From: Botryococcus braunii
Taxonomy: Eukaryota; Chlorophyta; Trebouxiophyceae
Direction: 5' to 3'
DNA: 64,000 nucleotides
Assembly: GCA_002005505.1 (NCBI GenBank)
Contig: KV908344.1
Span: forward strand, 168,501 to 232,500
The translations under genes and the position numbers were made by a program. Position 1 is the stretch's first letter. Each line of letters opens with the position of its first letter. Positions 1-8,706 of the stretch are shown here, in pieces. The notes under the pieces were generated by a model that was given only the letters and a program-made list of their open reading frames with translations, was not told the DNA's origin and searched no databases.

Positions 1-51
1 GATGAGAGGGAAGGCACTTGATTGGAACTATAGCAGCACTCCGGGTGTCTA

Positions 52-1665
52 TCAATCAGTTGCCAACCAGTCCTTGACTTGTATATGTCCGTGCCTACTT
101 AACAACGCACAAGTAGGAGGACATCGTCTAACACCCTCCGTGCCGCCACCATGCAGGATACGCCAAGCCCAGAATATTTCACTGGCTGAGGGGCTCTCGG
201 AGGTGTCACTAGAGATTACTACAAGCTCTGACTCCGCAGCTCTTGGCGGGGTTGAAGTGGTTTGCTTGCTTCGCTGGAATTGTTGGCGGGACGCATGTAG
301 CTCTTGGATGGATCTTTGAAATTCCTCCTCACTAATATGATTCAAATAGGATTGTACTGTCAGCTTCATAGGTAGCCCTTTAATTTGTTGGATAGGCTCG
401 CTGGAAGGGGCTGGCACAACTGGTGGTCTTCGGTACGCCGGCCGGGGAGGATCTGGAAGTGGTGGCAGTCCCCCTAAGTCGACTGGCGGGCGCGGCGCAG
501 GTGCCCTCCTAGGAAAAGCAGGTACTGGGGCTGGCGTAGGAGGTGCAGCAGTTGAAGGATTATTTCTTGGTGCTGAAGGTTCATTAGGCCCTGGGGCAGC
601 TGGCCTATTTGAAGATCTGGGGTCCACAGTGGTGTTTTGCACATTATTAGGCCGGCGGCGTAGCAATGGCTGATCCAATTCAGGTGGATTTTCGGCTGGT
701 CTTTTGGTGGCATAGACGGGGAATGGGTCAGTAAACCCATCATACATCATCCTTACTTGGGGCTGTTCCTCCTCGGCTGGGTCCTCATGAAACTGAGTAA
801 AATTAGCGGCGGGCATGGGCCTCTGTAATTCTGCAATTTGGATTCTGAGTCTCTCCATTTCTCTGGTAAGCGTATCTATATCGGTTGCGGGTGGCGGAAG
901 AGGTGCCTCCCTAGGTGGGTTAGCTGGTGCAATCTGTCTTGGCGGTGCTGCTGGTTGCGGCTGATTACGCCTCTCGGGGAAATCTCGCTGACGCGGCCAG
1001 TTTCTATTTTCTCTGTTATCTCTGTTGTTCTCCCTTTGATTTTGCTGCTGCGGCGCGTGTGGCGCTCGCTGATCCACATTGTCAATCGGGCGGCGAGTCC
1101 AAGGCTCACTTCTCTCGCGTGCTGGTACTTCTGTGTTTTGATTAACGTACATACCTCCTAATGGTGCATGCCCAAAGGTCTGTTCATAGTTTGCAGCCAA
1201 ACGTATTATGTCGGCTAACGCTCCATTGCCGGGGTAGGTCATCTGTACTCGCTCCCTAAGATGGGGAACTAAGCCTTTCACAAATAACTGGGTCACCATC
1301 CTGGGTGGCAGAGAGTTCTGCAAGTAACCCACTAATTTCCTGTATCTGTCAGCGTAGCTGCGAACGGTCTCATTTGACAATTGTGCACATGTGTCTAACT
1401 TTAACATAAGGGTGTCTTCATCAAGGCCAAATCGTTCAAGAAAGGCCTCTTTACAGTCATCCCAGTCATGTATATCATCTTGATTTGCGCGGAACCATGT
1501 GTAAGCCTCCTCGCGCATGGCATGCTTAACAAAACGTAAAACCCGATCACCCACTACTTGGTTGATCTCAAGAAAGAGTTCAAAAGACTCTAACCACTGA
1601 AAAGGGTCCTCTGTAGGCTTTCCATAGAAAAATTCCAAACGTACTGGGGCTTGTATGTCTGCCAT
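52..1665 (-). CDS. Gag-like capsid protein of element D
   Basis: An open frame of 537 codons starts at the ATG at 1665. Residues 1 to about 165 resemble the retrotransposon Gag capsid domain: an aromatic LEFFYGKPTEDPFQWLESF segment, then EEAYTWFRANQ and ERFG, then a helical run ending FVKGLVPHLRERVQ. Residues 165-400 are rich in Arg, Gln, Asn and Pro, as expected of an RNA-binding linker. I see no CCHC zinc knuckle, unlike the Gag proteins of elements A and B. Near the C-terminus ELVVISSDTSES resembles a SUMO-interaction motif (hydrophobic core followed by acid and serine). The protein would form virus-like particles packaging element RNA. The family call is good; the zinc-knuckle absence may mean a fused or truncated end. 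Confidence 0.75.
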   Translation of the reverse strand: MADIQAPVRLEFFYGKPTEDPFQWLESFELFLEINQVVGDRVLRFVKHAMREEAYTWFRANQDDIHDWDDCKEAFLERFGLDEDTLMLKLDTCAQLSNETVRSYADRYRKLVGYLQNSLPPRMVTQLFVKGLVPHLRERVQMTYPGNGALADIIRLAANYEQTFGHAPLGGMYVNQNTEVPARERSEPWTRRPIDNVDQRAPHAPQQQNQRENNRDNRENRNWPRQRDFPERRNQPQPAAPPRQIAPANPPREAPLPPPATDIDTLTREMERLRIQIAELQRPMPAANFTQFHEDPAEEEQPQVRMMYDGFTDPFPVYATKRPAENPPELDQPLLRRRPNNVQNTTVDPRSSNRPAAPGPNEPSAPRNNPSTAAPPTPAPVPAFPRRAPAPRPPVDLGGLPPLPDPPRPAYRRPPVVPAPSSEPIQQIKGLPMKLTVQSYLNHISEEEFQRSIQELHASRQQFQRSKQTTSTPPRAAESELVVISSDTSESPSASEIFWAWRILHGGGTEGVRRCPPTCALLSRHGHIQVKDWLATD

Positions 1666-3517
1666 GATAATTGTTCAATCAAACAAGGTCTTATGCTCTA
1701 GATCGCCTAACACACTATTAGAGATTACGCTCGAGTGTTCACAATACTAATTAATGTCAGATAATGTTGATACTGCTATATACTTAAATGCTGATTCTGC
1801 TATTATAGCTGGCTGTAGGGGTGCCTGTTCAACAAACGGAGTGTAATCAGACCCCTCCTAAAGGGGCATCTCACTAACTCTGATAATGGAGTTGCAGATA
1901 AGTCTTCCTTCAAATCAGGGTACTCTGAAGCTTCTTAATAATTTTAATTCTCCAACAAACGATAAAACAAACTATAAGTATTTCAGGATTTGCAGAAGCT
2001 CGAGTCTCAATTCAGCTAGTTACGCCAACCTCGGACCTTCAACTCATAAATGCAAACAGTGCAGATGAACTCTGGAAGTACTTTTAATGTGAAACCAGAC
2101 CTTCCTTCTAAAGATGAGATCGAAATATTATGTATTTCCACAGGTGTGTATCACGAAACCGCGATCTTTGATGTTGCTAAGACTTCGAAAAAGAAACAGA
2201 TATGCAAACGCGATTCCAATAGTATAGTATTTACTATTTCTCAATTGTATTCAAACAGAAAACAAGTACTGAAAGCTATCAGATTGTCTCAACTAACTTC
2301 TGCAGTACAATGATGGGGTGCTTCAAACTGAACTTTCCTAATATATGGTTTCGCTGCAAACGGTCGTTGCTGATGTCTTTGCTGTCGTTCCTGCGACACA
2401 CGGAATGTAATCAAGCCCCTCCTAAAGGGGTATACCCAGTTCTATAAGCGGACAAAGCTCAACTGATTCCAAATACGGTACTCACGTGGTGCTATAAATA
2501 CGGCAAATCTGCGCAGAAGGCCAGATTCGGAGAGCTCAGGCGCTGACTAATTCAACGCGCTAAAACTCCCTGGACGGTGCAGCCATATCGGGTACCGATA
2601 CCCAAGGTAGACAAATTTTTTTTTCTGATTGAAAATTAGAGATTTTGCACTACGATTAGTAATAGCTGGGCTGCGGCTTCGCCACTCAAGGTAAATTATG
2701 CGGATCGCCACTCAAGGATCCGGCCTTGAGACCAGGGTTACCGGATTACTGGATTACTGGTTCTTACGATTGTGCGATTCGAAGGCTGGAGGTTACAATC
2801 GGAGACTGCTGCGGTTCAAGTCTCGGATGTTTTAGTCGGGGATCCGTAGTCGGGGTCACCGGCTTACGGCCTATCGCTGGCCGGGCTATCGGACTTTGGG
2901 GGTTGACGGCTGGAGTATGATCTTAACTGGAGTTATAAATCAGATATTTCACTTTCAAAGGTGTTAATCTATTTTATTCTAATCCTACTGTTAGGGTTTG
3001 ATGCTCCTTTTCAGGATCCGGGTTGGTACTACTGTGCGTGATGTTACGACTTAGGTGTGGCGGCTTCGTACCAAATTACTTGCGGCGCTTGTTAAATGAA
3101 ATTTATGAACGACTATATGATAAACAATGAATTACTATAGGTACTGGAACAGGTAAGTTGATTGTTACTGCACGAAGGTGGGACGGCTAGATCTTGGTAT
3201 TGATCTTCGGTCCGTGCTAAAAGGGTGGAATGCTCACTGATACTATTAAGATTTGATAGAAGATATCCAAATCAATACTGGCACTGAGTTTCAGAGGTGT
3301 TGCTTCACAATTGCGACGAGTTACGACAGGCAAGTGGGGTAGATCAAGTTACGACTAGGACATTCAAGGACAAACGGTCAGGCACATTAACGCAGTGGTC
3401 ACGGACGAGGCTAGTAGGAATGTTGGGATTCAAACTTGTGCGGTTACAAAGACTCACGACAGAGGTTTCCCTCACCTAACTTCCTAGCACAGCGCGGTTT
3501 AGAGGACGGCTGGACGC

Positions 3518-3526
3518 CCTTATATA
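3518..3526 (-). promoter_or_regulatory. TATA box of the element D LTR promoter
   Basis: The minus strand reads CTATATAAGG here, a strong TATA box. It lies inside the putative LTR and points toward the Gag gene at 1665. A heat-shock-element-like motif sits 25 bp upstream (3551-3563). The position fits a U3/R promoter, though the transcription start is not known. Confidence 0.5.
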
Positions 3527-3550
3527 GTCGTCCCCGAACTTACGCGGAGA

Positions 3551-3563
3551 TTCTGGAAGATTC
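3551..3563. promoter_or_regulatory. Heat-shock-element-like motif (TTCnnGAAnnTTC)
   Basis: The sequence TTCTGGAAGATTC has three perfectly spaced alternating TTC/GAA units, the canonical binding site of heat-shock factor. A second near-match (GAA-cc-TTC-tg-GAG) lies at 3599-3611, and a two-unit TTCTAGAA at 3763-3770. All are upstream of the TATA box on the minus strand. Heat-driven LTRs are known in plants (the ONSEN family); that this one is heat-responsive is inference. Confidence 0.45.
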
Positions 3564-4020
3564 TGGACCCTTCTAACCGAAAGGTCCAGAAGAACTTAGA
3601 ACCTTCTGGAGGAATCTAGAGAAGCTCTTACAATCAGCCACGCACTTCAAATGCATGACAAACTGACACGTATAAGAAATCTAGAGAGTTCTAGACTGAT
3701 GGAGAAAGTTCTAGACACGAAGTTCACAATGAAGAGACGCTAAACATTACACGTCACCACTGTTCTAGAAAGTACGAGCTGATTCCTGAAACATCAAGGA
3801 ACTGTTTAGCAGCTGCTTATGAACTGCACATTAAAACTGGCCTTCAACGTGCGGGCCAACAACGTGTCAAACAACAAATTTCCCTCTAAGTCCCACTCCA
3901 GACCAACACGTGCGGGGCTGGGACTTAAAAGGGCACAAGATTGAGGGTTTTATCAAGCAGTACAAAATCCTCTCGAGTCCTTTTAGTCCCCACGCTTTTG
4001 ACACCAGATACACTTCTACA

Positions 4021-4932
4021 ATGACGTCTATGTTTACACTTTTAGGGGAGAAGCGTGTTCGTTCGACTACACCTCCCCCTGGTGATGCCGCCATCGCCGT
4101 TGATGGTGCTCTGTCAGGCCCGATCCAGGAGGCCCTGAAGAACATTCTGCCCACCATAATTACTGAGGTAGTAACAAAAGTAGTAGAACAGCTTGTTCCG
4201 AATCTCACGGCGCAGTTCAAGCAGGTCAGTGACAGATTGGACCAGATCACATTGTCCATTGCCGACAGTCACCGTGCAACTGCAGAGCTCCGCCAGGCTC
4301 AAGAGACTATTAGAGCCCTTCAAGAGCTTCACTCCAATGAAATCAACCGGCTTTTGTCGCGACAGGAGGGCCTGGAGCGCCAATGGAAAGCTCCCAATGC
4401 CATTCTATATAATGTCAACGAAGTCCCACGGGACTCGTTGACCGAAGTTAAGTCCCTCATTTCTGGTGGTGTGACCTCAGAAAATAATGGCATTATTGAG
4501 TGCCATCGTTTGGGGCGACAGAACCCGCAGGCCCAAAGACCTCGTCCCATCCTCATCAAGTTCGCAACCGTGGAGCAGAAACACGCGGCGTTTAAACATG
4601 CCAAGCAGCTACGGCTTAATGGAATCACTATGGATGATGATTTAACCCCCGCCCAGCGTGCAACACGCAAGGAGCGCACTGCTGAAGCCATAGCTTTGAG
4701 GAATGCTGGGTGGCGCGTCTTCTGGAGGGGTGACCGCCTCTTCAAGGTCAAGGAGGGTGGGGCACCTACCCTTGTTCCTCTCTCCCACTCTAGATTGGGT
4801 GGGGGGGTTGTTTTGGGTCAGGCTGGAGGCATTTCAGGGTCCTCACCCCCCCTTGGTGGCCTTGGTGAGGGGGTGGCTTCTCCTGGGCCCACCTCGGCGT
4901 CCGGCCCTACTCCTCCCGGTGATCATGCATAG
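4021..4932 (+). CDS. LINE-A ORF1 protein (L1 ORF1p-like)
   Basis: The frame from the ATG at 4021 gives 303 residues. The N-terminal part contains a helical, coiled-coil-like run (about residues 45-115, ending NEINRLLSRQEGLERQW). The middle resembles the L1 ORF1 RNA-recognition fold and C-terminal domain, with NAILYNVNEVPRD, IIECHRLGRQNPQ, RPILIKFATVEQKHAAFKHAK and LTPAQRATRKER. The tail is Gly/Pro/Ser-rich. ORF1 proteins trimerise and coat the LINE RNA. The frame extends upstream without ATG to about 3910. The stop is a single TAG (4930-4932) and the same frame continues directly into ORF2, which is unusual. Confidence 0.75.
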   Translation: MTSMFTLLGEKRVRSTTPPPGDAAIAVDGALSGPIQEALKNILPTIITEVVTKVVEQLVPNLTAQFKQVSDRLDQITLSIADSHRATAELRQAQETIRALQELHSNEINRLLSRQEGLERQWKAPNAILYNVNEVPRDSLTEVKSLISGGVTSENNGIIECHRLGRQNPQAQRPRPILIKFATVEQKHAAFKHAKQLRLNGITMDDDLTPAQRATRKERTAEAIALRNAGWRVFWRGDRLFKVKEGGAPTLVPLSHSRLGGGVVLGQAGGISGSSPPLGGLGEGVASPGPTSASGPTPPGDHA

Positions 4933-6205
4933 GGGTGTCAGGGCCACATTGGGCTATCCATTTTAGTGTGGAACGTGAATGGCCTAACCGACTCGAAGGT
5001 TGCTCTCCATGATTATTTTTCTTATTTTCGGGAACATGATGTGATTCTTCTGCAGGAAACACTCTCCCATGCGTATGACCCAGCTTTGTTTAGGGGTTAT
5101 CGGGTGTTTCTATCCTTATCTTCTCCTTCCTTTTCTCCACTTCCCCTCCCCCACAAGAGGGGTCTTGGTATGCTGATTGCTGTGCGGGATCATAGTGGGT
5201 ATAGTGCGCAATTGTGGGGTTCCACATCTTCTTCATTGTGGGTTAAAGTGACTTTCATGGGTGCCCATTCCCCACCTCTGTATGTGGGAGGGGTGTATGT
5301 TCCCCCGAGGGCTCCCCCCGTCTCCAAGAGGTTCCCATGCCTCATCGGATGGCTGAGCTTGAGGGTCGCATTCAGGAGGCTTTGCTCGATGGTTCAGTGG
5401 TGTTGGCGGGTGATTTCAATGCTCGAGTTTCTTTTGCATCCACGTCGTCTTCTTCAGTTGTCCCAGTGCCGGTTGGCCAAAATCCACATGGCCGTCGTTT
5501 AGTGGATTTGTCTGCGACAACAGGGTTGGTTCTCTGCACGGGGCGGGTCGATGGGGATCTCCATGAGCCCCCTTCTTTTCCCACTCCTCGGGGAGGCACC
5601 CGTCCTGATCATGTCTTAGTCTCAGCGCCCCTTCTTCCTCATGTCACGAGTATTCGGGTGCAAGCTGACTTACGAGGTTCTGATCATTATTCTCACCATG
5701 TTCTTCTTCAGATTCCAGTCTTGCATTGTTCATCGACTCCTCTCCCACTCCATAAGGTCTCTCGTGTCACGTGGAAAGGGACCCACCGTCGTGCCTATGT
5801 GCATGCCTTACAAGGGGAGGAGCCCTCATTACGTACATGCGCAGAACTTGCTCAATCGGGTGATCTCCCTGGGGCATCTTCTCTTCTTATGGCTGTCATT
5901 TCTCGGTCAGCTACACATGCGCATATGAAGGTGTCGCGGCGGGAAAGTCCCCCTTCTCGGCCGCCGTGGAAGCCTTTCTTCACTCACCAGTGTTTTGCGT
6001 TAAAACGGGAGTGGAAGAGGTTGGGTAGGCAGCTAGGATGGCGGGCTCCCCCAGTGGTTCTCTTGGAACGCCGGTACCATTCCTTCGTGAGATCTCAAAA
6101 GAGGTCTTGGCTCCTGACTCAGCTTCAAGACGTTATTGCAATGTTCCATACGGAGCCCCGCCGGTTTTGGCGCCTGCTCAATGGCTCCCCACCCCCGCTC
6201 CCAGG
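4933..6205 (+). pseudogene. LINE-A ORF2, 5' part: APE-like endonuclease (frameshifted)
   Basis: This frame follows the ORF1 TAG without an intervening ATG. It begins with the endonuclease motif LVWNVNGLTD, then DVILLQET and the GLGMLIAVRDHSG region, and continues to VGGVYVPPRAPP. The frame then shifts by one base around 5310-5335, probably at the C6 run in gctccccccgtc. The downstream frame has the catalytic motifs GDFNAR (about 5415), RPDHVLVS and GSDHYSHHVLL, diagnostic of the exonuclease-endonuclease-phosphatase fold that nicks target DNA. The gene is cut at 6205 by gypsy A. With the frameshift and the insertion the copy is dead, unless the frameshift is an assembly error. Confidence 0.75.
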
Positions 6206-6681
6206 TGTGATGGAATGTAGGGATTTCCCGGCATTTCTGGACATTTCCCTTACCCCCTAGCCTAGGCGCACATGTGGCGCACATGTCGTACGAGCAACGC
6301 GAGTACGCACGTGCCTAGCGTCTAGCCTTGGCTTCCTAGCCGTCGAATTCCATTGGATAGTTATGGACGTTACTCTCATAGTAGGATTCTAGGATATTTT
6401 CTAGATACTATTGTAGAGGTTTGGTGGACTAGTGCGCTACCATTGGAGGAACGTGAACACACGATCACGAACCACGGGAAGGAACGGATAGAGACGTAAG
6501 CCACGGGAAGACACGCACTCAGGTAATTTGGAAGCTTAGTAGACCACAAGTAGGGAGTGGAAGCTCCGTGAGGTGGGGGTTACTTGTAATTGGAAAGAGC
6601 GTCCAACTTGTCGGCCATCCGGCCTTGTCTCTCTCTCTCTCACAACTTGGAAATTCTCTCTAACTTGTGCATTCTACGACA
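6206..6681 (+). repeat. 5' LTR of element A
   Basis: This copy matches 19492-19967 base for base as far as I could compare. It begins TGTGATGGAATG and ends ATTCTACGACA. A (CT) run lies near 6630. I see no obvious TATA box. Confidence 0.93.
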
Positions 6682-6683
6682 TC

Positions 6684-6696
6684 TGGTATCGGCGAG
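6684..6696 (+). other. Primer-binding site of element A
   Basis: TGGTATCGGCGAG begins two bases after the LTR. It starts with TGG, the complement of a tRNA CCA end, and resembles the plant initiator-tRNA primer site (TGGTATCAGAGC) in its first seven bases. Elements B and C carry the same 13 bases. Confidence 0.8.
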
Positions 6697-6799
6697 ATGC
6701 CGAATTGTTCTCTGCAAGTCTTTCGCGTGGTGGAAGGAGGAAAGTCGTAGGAGGGAGATCGTTCGATGGAAGGTCCTAACTCTCATATGTGGGCCGTAG

Positions 6800-7819
6800 A
6801 TGTCACCGCCCTCTTCTGGGAAGTTTAAAAACCTTTCTTCGGAAGAAAGAGAATTTTTGGAAGCGTTGGAAAGCTCAGGGGAGCTGGTAGAGGACTTGAT
6901 GGAGGGGGCATCTCGCGATCCGTCGCCCGCTCCGTCCACACCAAAGACAAAGAAGATCAAGTTGACCAATAAAATAAAGGAGCAGTTATTTTTGGAATTT
7001 AAGGAAAAGCTTCTTGCCGAAAGGCAAGTTGGAGGGGATGGGGTGGAGGAGACTCCTCGCCCTAGTGGACAAGTAAGAGCAACTCCTCCTTCTTTGTTTT
7101 CGGGAAAGAGGGGATCTTTTTGCTATTTTGCAAGGAAGTTGGAAGGCTATGCAAAACTAACCAATGTGCCTGCAGGAAAGTGGGTGGCCTTGGGAGTGCA
7201 ATTGATGGAAGAAAGACCCACAAAAGTTTGGGACACACATGTAAGGAAACTAGAAAAGGAAGGGATACATGAGCATACATTGGAATGGAAGGATTTTAAA
7301 ACTTTTATGGTTAAAAGATATGATTCCACAGACACAGTGGCCATTGCCAGGGCAAAATTAGACAAAGTCTTTCAAGGAAATGAGACTGTCGAGAGATATA
7401 TTGAAAGATTTATGTCTCTCTTAGCAGATGTAGAGGTTGACTATCAAATAGCCATGCAAGACCAGTTACATCTTTTTACCAAGGGTCTTAATACTCCTCT
7501 CAAACTTGCATGCACTGTGAACCCTGCAACAGGCAGTCCTTTCACTGATCTGGAAGACATTTGCACTTATGTTGTTAAATATGAGGCAAGTCTCAAAAGC
7601 ACATATGTGGATGCACAGGGACCCAAGAGGAAGAGGGTCTACACCCAGACACCAAGTGGCAGCAGGAGTGGTGGAACAACAGCCCCCTGCACCACCTTCC
7701 TTGGGTTTGGTGGGAGCACCCCCTTTTGGGTCCGGGAGAAAAATTGATTCTAGAACCTCTATTCCAAAGGATAGGGAATGCTATTTTTGTCATAAACTAG
7801 GCCACGAGTCATGGCAGTG
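6800..7819 (+). pseudogene. Gag of element A, 5' part (frameshifted, interrupted by element B)
   Basis: The ATG at 6800 opens 315 codons: an acidic and Lys-rich N-terminus, then the capsid domain with GKRGSFCYFARKLEGYAKL, VFQGNETVERYIERFMSLLADVEV and DQLHLFTKGL. A one-base shift between about 7620 and 7700 moves the frame; the new frame contains the zinc knuckle CYFCHKLGHESWQC (about 7780-7820). Element B is inserted immediately after the knuckle at 7819. The remaining C-terminus resumes at 14169. Gag forms the particle and the knuckle binds element RNA. The capsid region is clearly related to Gag of element B (shared NESVEKYVERF-type motif). Confidence 0.8.
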
Positions 7820-8117
7820 TGATACAGTAGAAACGGCCAAAGGATGCGAAAACAATGGTTACAAGTTGTTTGGGCTCCACCTCAGTACCCGTCCAGTCCG
7901 GCCCGGTCCTTCCTCTGCCAAAGCCTTATTCTATCCTGTTCTAAGTGTGTCCCTGTCTCCATCGCCAATGCGCCTTGTCAAGTAAGGGTCACTCCCTTGG
8001 CGCGTGAAGTAGCCACTTCTTGGCGTGGAGGAACATAACTCACGAAGGGACCTTTATGGAGGTCCAAATCCTCGTGGTCCGGTCATTTTCCTATAACACG
8101 CGACTTTTCCTGTTACA
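7820..8117 (-). repeat. 3' LTR of element B
   Basis: This copy is the same as 13866-14163 as read. On the minus strand it starts TGTAACAGG and ends CTGTATCA. Confidence 0.9.
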
Positions 8118-8131
8118 CCCTCCCCCCCTTA
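8118..8131 (-). other. Polypurine tract of element B
   Basis: The minus strand reads TAAGGGGGGGAGGG immediately before the 3' LTR. This is the usual primer for plus-strand DNA synthesis. Confidence 0.8.
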
Positions 8132-8706
8132 GCTTGGACGTCACGGCCAAGAGGGAGACTCACTCTAAACAACTACACTACGCACCTAACACACTTGGCA
8201 GAGGTACGGTCCTGTCACGTCCTGTCCGCGGGTACTAGTCTGGCGTCCCCAGCCCAAGCCAGACCCCTGTCCTGTCCTGTCTTGTCCAGCCCTGTCCGTA
8301 TAACAATGTAAAATCTGTCCCGTCCATACATAAATTCGCCCGTCCTGTCCAATAGGAATTCTACCCAACGGCAGTGGGGCCACCCATCTGCGTCGGGCGT
8401 TACGCTACAGCGCGAGCTAGCACGGATGTCGCGACATTACATGCTTGACGTCCGAAACCTGACAAGGGTGAGCAGTCAGCACCGCACGCACCCGAGGTAG
8501 ACGACACCCTACCTCGACGAGTCCTGTCCAGGGTGAGCGGTCATCACCGCACGCACCCGAGGTAGACATTCTACCCCGCTTACGTCCTATTCATCCGAGT
8601 GCGCTCTAGTACTGGGATACCCCCAGGGTACACTCTAAGGGCCAAGCTTAGAGCTTCCAAGGTGGCCCAAGGACGTACCGAGGGGCCGACCCGACCTGCC
8701 AGAGCA
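8132..8706 (-). other. 3' untranslated part of element B with short direct repeats
   Basis: No coding frame is visible between the pol stop and the purine tract. A (cctgt) run lies at about 8268-8300. Two diverged copies of a unit of about 65 bp follow each other at about 8464 and 8530, both containing caccgcacgcacccgaggta. Confidence 0.55.

Larger units (their letters stand above)
1..3876 (-). mobile_element. Element D: LTR retrotransposon (Ty3/gypsy-like), 5' part only
   Basis: The minus strand carries a Gag-like gene (52-1665) followed upstream by a long non-coding stretch with a TATA box and a likely LTR. The outer LTR end is placed at 3876 because the minus strand there starts TGTTGTTTGACACG, a typical LTR start, and LINE-A sequence follows directly. 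Pol and the other LTR would lie left of the window. The inner LTR boundary and primer-binding site could not be fixed; the 13-nt site shared by the other three elements is absent here. The leader (about 1827-2440) holds two diverged copies of a motif around gtaatcagacccctcc at 1843 and 2407. Confidence 0.6.

Noticed and set aside
2580..2600. Primer-binding site of element D at ccgataccca
   Set aside because: Differs from the shared 13-mer and no LTR end (TG) follows it.
7569..8038. Frames continuing past 7819 into the LTR of B as a Gag extension
   Set aside because: They read LTR sequence of the nested element; the identical translation recurs at 13890-14084 in the other LTR.
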